Assembly (NCBI GenBank): GCA_003519545.1
Contig: DOWN01000169.1
Location: 1 to 5,383, forward strand
Reading direction: 5' to 3'
DNA from: Bacteroidota bacterium
GTDB taxonomy: Bacteria > Bacteroidota > Ignavibacteria > Tepidaquicellales > Tepidaquicellaceae
Length of the DNA stretch: 5,383 nt
Shown here: positions 1-5,383 of the stretch, piece after piece
Position numbering within the stretch: position 1 is the first letter of the stretch
How the letters are laid out: each line of letters starts with the position of its first letter
Program-made: the position numbers and the translations under genes
The notes under the pieces: generated by a model
What the model was told of the DNA's origin: nothing
The model's input: only the letters and a program-made list of their open reading frames with translations
The model's database searches: none

Positions 1-976
1 GTATTGTGTATCTTGAATGGTGTCGCCAGTTTGGAATAAGAACTGAAGAAAATATTGGCAATAAAAATAACCATAAAAATATTACAATATAAATGTTTAA
101 TTGAGATCTGAAATTTTTAAAATTAAAAACAAAAAATATAAAACTTAAAATCCAAAGCAAACCTGTTATTAAATTATCCCTGAAAAAATAAATTCCAATT
201 ATCCGGAGATAATTAAAATCAGGAATGAACCTCAGAAATCCACCCTGTCCTTCAAATGTATTAGGTGTAAATGAACCTCCGTAAATTTTGGAAAATAATG
301 GATAAGGTAAAACTAAAATCAGATATATTATTATTCCAATAATTAATTGAGAATTAATCTTTTTGTTTTTTATTATATCATAAAATAAAATTATTAAACT
401 CAGCAGGTATCCTTCAGGTCTTGAAAGTGATGCGAGTGCTAGAAATATAGAAATTTTTATTTTTTCATCAGGTTTGTTTAAATAAGAATAAACTGATAAT
501 AAACAAAAGAATGCAAACATAGTCGTTTCCATACCCGATAGGGAAGCCCAGTTAAATCGACCATTCAAAATTAATAATATCCCTGACATAACAGATAAGA
601 ATTCATAGTTATCAAATTTGAGATTTTTAAATAAAACTATAGAAATCTTATAAGTATAAATGACTGATAAAAGAAAAAATACAAAAGATAAAAAAATGGA
701 AAGAAAAATGTGATAAGGAAAAATCTTAAATAAAGTTCCTAATATTATTACCCATAGTGGGGAAGTTGAACCTGTTGTGAATTCACCGGGATTATATTGG
801 AAAATAAATCCGTCTGAAAAATTTTTCGCAAATGTTAAATGTATCCATGAGTCATCAAGAGGGAAGGCAAGGTTTCCGTTTGTATAATAAAGTTCAAAGC
901 CAATGTATATACATTGGCTCAAAATCGCAAAACATATTAAATAAAATAAATTTTTATTTTTATTTCCGTATTGAAT
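1..976 (-). CDS. GT-C-type integral membrane glycosyltransferase, 3' end cut by window
   Basis: I translated this frame by hand: it is open from just after an in-frame TAA (988-986) to the left edge, about 325 codons. The product is very hydrophobic, with around ten membrane segments (for example residues 11-30, 87-112, 189-202, 211-228, 268-286, 291-315). Numbering from an ATT at 976, conserved-looking motifs come in the order expected for AftB-like polyprenyl-phosphate-dependent GT-C enzymes: LDDSWIH (40-46, the acidic pair in the first outer loop), NPGE (62-65), SPLW (72-75), SGMET (147-151), RPEG (186-189), PNTF (238-241) and RHHSRY (318-323). Such proteins move a sugar from a lipid-phosphate donor to a glycan, lipid or protein at the outer face of the inner membrane; donor and acceptor cannot be read here. 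It lies about 21 nt after the mutase gene on the same strand, so co-transcription is possible. The start is uncertain: no ATG or GTG lies upstream of the first motif. ATT at 976 keeps the whole first helix; TTG at 922 would clip it. Family assignment is from recalled motif patterns. Confidence 0.8.
   Translation of the reverse strand, partial: MQYGNKNKNLFYLICFAILSQCIYIGFELYYTNGNLAFPLDDSWIHLTFAKNFSDGFIFQYNPGEFTTGSTSPLWVIILGTLFKIFPYHIFLSIFLSFVFFLLSVIYTYKISIVLFKNLKFDNYEFLSVMSGILLILNGRFNWASLSGMETTMFAFFCLLSVYSYLNKPDEKIKISIFLALASLSRPEGYLLSLIILFYDIIKNKKINSQLIIGIIIYLILVLPYPLFSKIYGGSFTPNTFEGQGGFLRFIPDFNYLRIIGIYFFRDNLITGLLWILSFIFFVFNFKNFRSQLNIYIVIFLWLFLLPIFSSVLIPNWRHHSRYTI
898..919. repeat. 22-bp perfect palindrome inside the 5' end of the glycosyltransferase gene
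   Basis: The left half AGCCAATGTAT is followed directly by its exact reverse complement ATACATTGGCT. As RNA it can form a 9-bp stem with an AUAU loop on either strand. It begins one base after the possible TTG start (922-920) of the minus-strand membrane glycosyltransferase and lies about 80 nt past the mutase stop codon. No clean T-run follows on either strand, so it is a poor intrinsic terminator. It could be an operator, a translational or attenuator hairpin, or a recombination site; the sequence does not decide. Confidence 0.75.
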
Positions 977-997
977 AAAATGAAATTATAAACAAAA

Positions 998-2656
998 TTA
1001 AAATACTGCTTGTTCTTCGTAAACTCCGAATGGAACTTTTAATTCATTACACATCTCCCCGAGAGTTACATATTTTCTTGCACACTCCAATGCTCTCGGC
1101 ATCAAGTTTGTACCGTCTTCCGCTGCTTTTCTCAGGTCTGCAAGTGCTTTCTTAACGTCGTCATTATTTCTCGATGCTTTTAATTCTTTTAATCTTTTTA
1201 CCTGTTTCTCTTCTACTTCTTTTGAAATAGTCAAAATCGGAATATCAATTTTTTCATTTTCTTCAACAAAGTCATTTACACCGACAACAATTTTTTCTTT
1301 TCTGTCAAGTTCCTGCTGATATTTATACGCAGCATCTGCAATTTCTCTTTGGAAAAATCCGTTTTCTATACATGCTACAACTCCACCTTGTGAATCAATC
1401 ATATCAAAATATTTATTTGCTTCTGCTTCAATATCATCAGTAAGTTTTTCCACGTAATAACTTCCGCCTAAAGGATCGGCTACATTTATTACTCCGTGTT
1501 CATAAGCAAGAATCTGTTGAGTTCTTAATGCAATTTTCACTGCTTTGTCAGATGGTAAAGCAAGTGTTTCATCCATAGAGTTCGTGTGTAAACTCTGTGT
1601 ACCGCCTATTACAGCCGCTAGTGCTTCAATTGCAGTTCTAACAATATTATTCTCAGGTTGCTGTGCTGTTAATGAACATCCTGCTGTTTGTGTATGAAAT
1701 CTTAATGTCCAACTCTTAGGATTTTTTGCACCGTATTTATATCTCATACGTTTAGCATAAATTCTTCTTGCCGCTCTGAACTTCGCAATCTCTTCAAAAA
1801 AATCAAGATGTGAATTAAAGAAGTGTGAAATTCTCGGAGCAAATTTATCTACATCCATTCCTCTTGCTATGCAGTCTTCAATATATGCAAATCCGTCTGC
1901 AAGTGTAAAAGCCAACTCCTGTGCTGCTGTAGAACCTGCCTCTCTGATATGATAACCGCTAACACTTACCGGATTGAATTGCGGCACTTCATTTGTGCAG
2001 TATTCAATCATATCAGTAATTATTCTCATTGATTCTTTGGGAGGATAAATAAATTCTTTCTGTGCAATGTATTCTTTTAAAATATCATTTTGTAAAGTTC
2101 CGCGTAACTTATCAAATGGAACACCTTGTTTTTCTGCAACCGCTAAGTAATATGCGAATATTACAAAAGCAGGAGAATTGATTGTCATTGAAGTAGAAAC
2201 TTTATCAAGTGGAATTCCGCTGAATAAAATTTCCATATCTTCTAAAGATGAAATCGCAACACCGCAAATACCAACTTCACCTTCAGCCAAAGGTGCATCC
2301 GCATCCCAACCCATTAGTGTTGGCATATCAAATGCTGTTGATAATCCTGTCTGTCCGTGTTCAAGAAGAAATTTGAATCTTTGATTGGTATCTTCAGGAG
2401 TTCCGAAACCTGCGAATTGTCTCATAGTCCAGATTTTACCTCTATACATATTATGGTGTATCCCTCTGGTATAAGGAAACTCACCCGGATATCCCAAATC
2501 ATTATAATAATTCATTTCTTTTGTATCTTCAGGAGTATAACATATATCAAGTTCTCTCCCGCTAAGAGAAGTGAATTTCATTCCGTTTTCTTTTGCTTTG
2601 GACGCATCTTCCATCCATTCGCTTTTTGACGTACTTTTTTTCGGTTCTTTATTCAT
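998..2656 (-). CDS. Coenzyme B12-dependent acyl-CoA mutase large subunit, isobutyryl-CoA mutase type
   Basis: This 552-residue protein is the catalytic TIM-barrel subunit of the methylmalonyl-CoA mutase family, which rearranges acyl-CoA carbon skeletons by adenosylcobalamin radical chemistry in the cytoplasm. Family landmarks are PYTRGIHHNMYRG (61-73), WTMRQFAGFGT (76-86), GQTGLSTAFDMPTLMG (101-116), TLQNDILKEYIAQ (187-199), SGYHIREAG (233-241, His236 matching catalytic His244 of Propionibacterium MCM), RFHTQTAG (319-326), GGTQSLHTNS (351-360) and DPLGGSYYVE (394-403). At the two substrate-selecting positions it has Phe81 and Gln199, as in isobutyryl-CoA mutase (Phe80/Gln198), not Tyr89/Arg207 of methylmalonyl-CoA mutase. 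Ala108 stands where 2-hydroxyisobutyryl-CoA mutase has Asp117. I therefore favour interconversion of isobutyryl-CoA and butyryl-CoA. The C-terminal cobalamin-binding domain with its DxHxxG motif is absent, so a small subunit of about 130-150 residues must come from another locus. The first ATG is chosen because a TAnnTTTG-like element lies 15 nt upstream; Met15 and Met26 are alternatives. There is no Shine-Dalgarno. Family membership is very secure; the substrate is inferred. Confidence 0.95.
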   Translation of the reverse strand: MNKEPKKSTSKSEWMEDASKAKENGMKFTSLSGRELDICYTPEDTKEMNYYNDLGYPGEFPYTRGIHHNMYRGKIWTMRQFAGFGTPEDTNQRFKFLLEHGQTGLSTAFDMPTLMGWDADAPLAEGEVGICGVAISSLEDMEILFSGIPLDKVSTSMTINSPAFVIFAYYLAVAEKQGVPFDKLRGTLQNDILKEYIAQKEFIYPPKESMRIITDMIEYCTNEVPQFNPVSVSGYHIREAGSTAAQELAFTLADGFAYIEDCIARGMDVDKFAPRISHFFNSHLDFFEEIAKFRAARRIYAKRMRYKYGAKNPKSWTLRFHTQTAGCSLTAQQPENNIVRTAIEALAAVIGGTQSLHTNSMDETLALPSDKAVKIALRTQQILAYEHGVINVADPLGGSYYVEKLTDDIEAEANKYFDMIDSQGGVVACIENGFFQREIADAAYKYQQELDRKEKIVVGVNDFVEENEKIDIPILTISKEVEEKQVKRLKELKASRNNDDVKKALADLRKAAEDGTNLMPRALECARKYVTLGEMCNELKVPFGVYEEQAVF

Positions 2657-2670
2657 TTTTGATAGTTTTT

Positions 2671-2678
2671 CAAATATA
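2671..2678 (-). promoter_or_regulatory. Candidate Bacteroidota-type -7 element for the mutase gene
   Basis: Read on the minus strand this is TATATTTG, an exact match to the TAnnTTTG -7 consensus of Bacteroidota primary sigma factors. It ends 14 nt before the mutase ATG, which would give a leader of roughly 8-10 nt. I do not see a convincing TTG at the expected -33 distance, so the assignment is tentative, especially in sequence this AT-rich. Confidence 0.4.
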
Positions 2679-2763
2679 GTTATATATTAAATTTATTTAA
2701 ATTCATAAATAATTAATTAATTCAAATGAAAGAAATATAAACAATCGGGATTTAATTTTATTA

Positions 2764-2793
2764 TTGACATTTAAAATAAAATTTATAAAATTG
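2764..2793 (+). promoter_or_regulatory. Candidate promoter of the TrmB-family regulator gene
   Basis: TTGACA (2764-2769) is a perfect -35 hexamer. After 16 bp comes TAAAAT (2786-2791), which matches five of six bases of TATAAT. The same bases also fit the Bacteroidota pattern: TTG, a 19-bp gap, then TAAAATTG (2786-2793), one mismatch from TAnnTTTG. Transcription would begin near 2798-2800, leaving a leader of about 20 nt that overlaps the inverted repeat at 2790-2816. Confidence 0.6.
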
Positions 2794-2816
2794 TATTAGA
2801 TATTAACTAATACAAT
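2790..2816. promoter_or_regulatory. Inverted repeat, probable operator at the TrmB gene promoter
   Basis: The arms ATTGTATTAG (2790-2799) and CTAATACAAT (2807-2816) are exact reverse complements of 10 bp, separated by 7 bp, so half-site centres are 17 bp apart. This suits a dimeric winged-helix protein touching successive faces of the helix. The site covers the end of the -10 element, the predicted transcription start and the leader up to 3 nt before the ATG. A protein bound here would block transcription, and autorepression by the TrmB-like product is the simplest reading. An mRNA hairpin acting on translation is an alternative. Confidence 0.6.
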
Positions 2817-2819
2817 ATT

Positions 2820-3713
2820 ATGTCTGTAATTCCCGAAGATAATATCCTGAAATTAAGATTGCTCGGATTCACTGAATATGAATCGAGAGTGTTCCTTGCG
2901 GTTTTAAAAGGGAATTTGTTAAGTGCATCGGAAATAGCCGATGATGCGGGAATTAGGAGGACAGACGTTTATAATATCTTAAAGTCATTTGTTGACAAAG
3001 GGTTCGTAAATGAAATTGAAACTAACTCCGTCCTGAAATATGAAATGATTGAACCCGATATAATTTTTGATAAACTTGAAAAGGATGTTATTAAATCCAG
3101 AGAAAAGGAAATCAGAAATTTAAATGATACTCTGACATCATTAAAACCTTTATACAAAACCAAAGAGTCAGAAAAGAGTAAGGTAGTCAATGTTGAGTTA
3201 ATCAGAGGTTACAATCAACACAGAGAGGCAAAATTTATTGACTTACTCAAGTCCGCAAAAAAAGAAATTTTGTTTATGGTTCGCCTTGAACATTACGTCT
3301 CTGACGAAATAGACGAAACCGCAAAATCGTTCTTTAAAAACGGAGGAATTATCAAATCAGTTTATGAAACGAGCCTGAATTTCAAAGTTAAAAGAGGTAA
3401 TAACTGGAATGAAGGAACGCTTGAAGATTTGATTAAAACTGTAGAGAAGTTTGAAAAATACGGAGAGAAAATAAGATTGAGTGAAATCCCTGTCCCAAAT
3501 ATAACTGTATTTGATGGTGAAACAGTTTTTATAAATATTAATGATAAATCAGTCCCCAAGCACAACGAAGCCGATATAATAATCAGAAGTAAAGAGTATG
3601 CACAGAATATGACTTTTGTATTTGATCAATACTGGAATAATTCGCATACGATAAAAGATTTCAAAAAAAATAAACTTAAAGAAAGTCTGCATAAAGAAGT
3701 AAAATTGAATTAA
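2820..3713 (+). CDS. TrmB-family winged-helix transcriptional regulator
   Basis: The 297-residue protein has the TrmB layout. The N-terminal part begins LRLLGFTEYESRVFLAVLKG (12-31). A winged helix-turn-helix follows at about 33-76, with SASEIADDAGI as the first helices, RRTDVYNILKSFVDKGFV as the recognition helix and after, and a short wing. A charged, probably coiled-coil linker covers 82-115. The C-terminal effector-type domain (about 123-275) includes AKKEILFMVRLEHY, NITVFDGETVFININ and FDQYWNN, the latter two typical near the end of these proteins. Archaeal TrmB proteins sense sugars and control sugar uptake and metabolism; no ligand can be deduced here. It is transcribed away from the mutase gene, and the inverted repeat immediately upstream suggests autoregulation, with control of the mutase possible but unproven. 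The ATG at 2820 is the first in frame after the promoter and puts the LGFTEYE segment at the usual distance from the N-terminus; there is no Shine-Dalgarno. Length is within the family range. Family assignment is confident; target genes are unknown. Confidence 0.9.
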   Translation: MSVIPEDNILKLRLLGFTEYESRVFLAVLKGNLLSASEIADDAGIRRTDVYNILKSFVDKGFVNEIETNSVLKYEMIEPDIIFDKLEKDVIKSREKEIRNLNDTLTSLKPLYKTKESEKSKVVNVELIRGYNQHREAKFIDLLKSAKKEILFMVRLEHYVSDEIDETAKSFFKNGGIIKSVYETSLNFKVKRGNNWNEGTLEDLIKTVEKFEKYGEKIRLSEIPVPNITVFDGETVFININDKSVPKHNEADIIIRSKEYAQNMTFVFDQYWNNSHTIKDFKKNKLKESLHKEVKLN

Positions 3714-3715
3714 AG

Positions 3716-3728
3716 TTAGTTTAACTAA
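3716..3728. repeat. Small palindrome between the TrmB and secreted-protein genes
   Basis: TTAGTT and AACTAA flank a single T in the 27-nt gap after the TrmB stop codon. It has no G/C-rich stem and no T-run, so it is not a terminator. It shares TTAG...CTAA and the 8-mer TTAACTAA with the inverted repeat before the TrmB gene, but with a 5-bp rather than 7-bp gap. It may be a weak second regulator site or chance in AT-rich DNA. Confidence 0.3.
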
Positions 3729-3740
3729 ATATAAAATTTT

Positions 3741-5383
3741 ATGGCTAATCCAACTATTGTTAAATTAATAATATTCCTGTTATTACCTGCGGTTATCTAT
3801 TCTCAAAATTCAACATTTGAAAATGAGACTTTAATAAATTTACTCTCCGATGACATATCAAACGGAGCAGGGATATATACAAATCTTTATGATGTTGCTT
3901 TTGTAAATAGTACAACAGGTTATTTAGTTTCTGACAGAGGATTGTATTACAAGACAATAGACGGAGGTTTAAACTGGTCTAAACATAACCTGCCGGTAAA
4001 AATTAAATTAAATTCCATAAGTATTAATAATGAAATAATTCATATTGTAAGCGATTCAGGATATTATTTCAGAAAACATTTAAATGACTCAAGTTGGAAT
4101 TATTTTAAAGTGGATGAAAGTTTACCGGTCAATTTAACAAAAGTTGAATTTGTAAATACTCATCATGGAATAATTTCTTCAACCTCAGGCAAGTATTATA
4201 TCTCTTCAAACTCAGGGCTTAACTGGAGTATTCATACTAATATTACAGGTAATTATAATTTTCAGATATTCGATTCGTTAACAATTTTTGCTGCAGGCTC
4301 TGACTTTCGAATTTCAACAAACAAAGGACAAAACTGGAGTAATAAATTTATTGCTTCCTCAGAGATGATAAACTCGATAAGTTTTGTTAACAGAAATCTT
4401 GGTTTCTTATGCGGTGAAAATGATAAAGTTTATAAAACAACTAACGGCGGAGATAACTGGTTGATATATACAATTGATAATCAAACAACACAACCTAAGT
4501 CGTTAATCAAAATCAAATTCCTAAATGAAGTATTTGGTGTGTGTCTTGGAAAAGGCGGAAGAATTTATTTTACATTTAATTCCGGACTTACCTGGAAAAG
4601 GTATAATAACATAAACGATGAGTATCTTGTCAATTTTGCTATACCTGATAAGCGTAGATTTATTACAATAGGAATGAATGGTATTATCAGATATTCAAAT
4701 AATATTTTCAGTTCAGCACCGATTTATAGTATCTCCGGAAAAGTAAAATATTCAAATGATTCTCAGAATGTAAGTGACGGTTACGTAATAGCATTTCATT
4801 ATGATTATGTTTCAAAAGTTACAACAGTTATAGATTCAACTGGTATAAATTTTGATGGCTCTTATATTCTAAATAATCTGAGAATTGATACTTGCAGAAT
4901 AGTAGCATATCCAAATTCAAAAATTAAAAATGATTTTATTCCGACTTATTATCCTTCCACTTTGTTTTGGTCGGTGGCAGAGAGAATATTTCCGGTAGCG
5001 AATATGACAGATGTAAATGTAATGGTTTTCAGGGATGAAAATTCAGTCGGGGCATCATCAATATCGGGAATTGTTTATACAAATTTATTATCCAACCCTA
5101 TAGAAAATGTGAGAATAATTGCAAAGAAAGGTAACAGTCATTTAAAATTTTCATATTCAGGTTCCGGTGGAGAATATAGTCTTATAGATATTCCCGCAGG
5201 AAATTATAGGATTTATTTTGATAAAATCGGGTTTAAAAATGACAGTATAACAGTTAATTTATTTGACAATCAACATTTAGTCGGAATCAATTTCAATATG
5301 AATAATGTTGCGAGTGATGTTGAAAATATTTTAATACCCGTTGATTATAAATTATATCAGAACTATCCGAATCCTTTTAATCC
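3741..5383 (+). CDS. Secreted beta-propeller protein with T9SS sorting domain, 3' end cut by window
   Basis: I translated this frame by hand: it is open from ATG 3741 to the right edge, 547 complete codons. An in-frame TAA at 3732-3734 fixes this as the first ATG. Residues 1-21 form a signal peptide (Lys8, hydrophobic core LIIFLLLPAVIYS), probably cut before Gln22. Residues about 45-320 contain YCF48/BNR-like propeller repeats ending in DGGLNW (74-79), NSGLNW (157-162), NKGQNW (194-199), NGGDNW (235-240) and NSGLTW (280-285), plus a degenerate copy around Trp119. The tryptophans at 79, 119, 162, 199, 240 and 285 are about 40 residues apart, and GMNGIIRYS near 312-319 could close a seventh blade. 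Two carboxypeptidase-regulatory-like beta domains start at ISGKV (331-335, with PTYYPSTLFW later) and ISGIV (441-445, with GEYSLIDIPAGNYRI at 477-491). VDYKLYQNYPNPFN (534-547) opens a type A T9SS sorting domain, whose remaining 60-70 residues lie outside. The protein is probably exported to the surface or medium; its ligand is unknown. The gene is 27 nt after the TrmB gene and may be co-transcribed with it. Confidence 0.88.
   Translation, partial: MANPTIVKLIIFLLLPAVIYSQNSTFENETLINLLSDDISNGAGIYTNLYDVAFVNSTTGYLVSDRGLYYKTIDGGLNWSKHNLPVKIKLNSISINNEIIHIVSDSGYYFRKHLNDSSWNYFKVDESLPVNLTKVEFVNTHHGIISSTSGKYYISSNSGLNWSIHTNITGNYNFQIFDSLTIFAAGSDFRISTNKGQNWSNKFIASSEMINSISFVNRNLGFLCGENDKVYKTTNGGDNWLIYTIDNQTTQPKSLIKIKFLNEVFGVCLGKGGRIYFTFNSGLTWKRYNNINDEYLVNFAIPDKRRFITIGMNGIIRYSNNIFSSAPIYSISGKVKYSNDSQNVSDGYVIAFHYDYVSKVTTVIDSTGINFDGSYILNNLRIDTCRIVAYPNSKIKNDFIPTYYPSTLFWSVAERIFPVANMTDVNVMVFRDENSVGASSISGIVYTNLLSNPIENVRIIAKKGNSHLKFSYSGSGGEYSLIDIPAGNYRIYFDKIGFKNDSITVNLFDNQHLVGINFNMNNVASDVENILIPVDYKLYQNYPNPFN

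Larger units (their letters stand above)
2657..2819. promoter_or_regulatory. Divergent intergenic region between the mutase and TrmB genes
   Basis: These 163 bp separate the start codons of two divergently transcribed genes and must carry both promoters. The region is extremely AT-rich, with runs such as ATTAATTAATT near 2709-2722 that may bend or melt easily. The promoter candidates and the inverted repeat are listed separately. I see no small ORF, riboswitch-like fold or tRNA in it. Confidence 0.7.

Noticed and set aside
898..919. Palindrome as an intrinsic terminator for the mutase gene
   Set aside because: The stem is mostly A/T and the following minus-strand bases (TTGAACTTTATT) are not a clean T-run. 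It also lies inside the next coding region.
894..935. Short minus-strand ORF of 13 codons from ATG 935 ending at TGA 896-894, as a leader peptide or frameshift lead-in to the glycosyltransferase
   Set aside because: The CTT TGA slip sequence is striking, but the unshifted reading of the same DNA gives a good first membrane helix, which fits the family better, and no stimulatory Shine-Dalgarno-like element precedes it. It is kept only as an alternative in the start-codon finding.
2178..2629. Two plus-strand ORFs (2178-2384 and 2357-2629) opposite the 5' half of the mutase gene
   Set aside because: They are antisense to strongly conserved mutase sequence, overlap each other in different frames, and encode no recognisable domain. 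They are shadow ORFs.
998..2656. Naming the mutase as methylmalonyl-CoA mutase (mutB/mcmA1)
   Set aside because: Phe81 and Gln199 replace the Tyr and Arg required for the methylmalonyl carboxylate, so a gene symbol implying that substrate is not supported.
2698..2725. AT-rich repeats such as ATTAATTAATT as an origin or iteron
   Set aside because: The units are too short and too simple to stand out from the composition, with no DnaA boxes or ordered iterons seen nearby.
2969..3565. Two minus-strand ORFs (2969-3190 and 3362-3565) opposite the TrmB gene
   Set aside because: They are antisense to a well-supported coding region, have low-complexity Ser/Leu/Phe-rich products and no promoter or family resemblance.

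Overview
The window is AT-rich (poorest in G/C in the intergenic regions and the membrane gene). It holds four genes, two cut by the window edges, and looks like a member of the Bacteroidota/Chlorobi/Ignavibacteria group, most likely Ignavibacteria. The main clue is the C-terminal motif DYKLYQNYPNPFN at the right edge, the usual opening of a type IX secretion (T9SS) sorting domain in that group. None of the three start codons I can place has a convincing Shine-Dalgarno sequence, and both promoter candidates resemble the group's TTG / TAnnTTTG promoters. The taxonomic placement is an inference.

Layout. Minus strand, left half: an acyl-CoA mutase large subunit of the methylmalonyl-CoA mutase family (998-2656), followed about 21 nt downstream by a multi-pass GT-C-type membrane glycosyltransferase (976 to the left edge, 3' end missing). 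Plus strand, right half: a TrmB-family transcriptional regulator (2820-3713), then, 27 nt later, a secreted protein with YCF48/BNR-like propeller repeats, two carboxypeptidase-regulatory-like beta domains and the beginning of a T9SS sorting domain (3741 to the right edge, 3' end missing). The mutase and the regulator are divergent and share a 163-bp intergenic region.

Function. The mutase carries Phe81 and Gln199 at the two positions that separate isobutyryl-CoA mutase (Phe/Gln) from methylmalonyl-CoA mutase (Tyr/Arg). A default label of 'methylmalonyl-CoA mutase' is therefore probably wrong about the substrate. It lacks the cobalamin-binding domain, so a separate small subunit must be encoded outside the window. 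The TrmB-like regulator has a perfect 10-bp inverted repeat over its own -10 region and leader, which suggests autoregulation and possibly control of the divergent mutase. The glycosyltransferase and the secreted propeller protein show no clear metabolic link to the mutase and may simply be neighbours.

Points of note outside the gene calls are a 22-bp perfect palindrome inside the 5' end of the glycosyltransferase gene, the absence of any ATG or GTG start for that gene, and the operator-like repeat before the TrmB gene. I found no RNA genes, CRISPR array, insertion sequence or convincing intrinsic terminator, and no evidence of a wholly new system.
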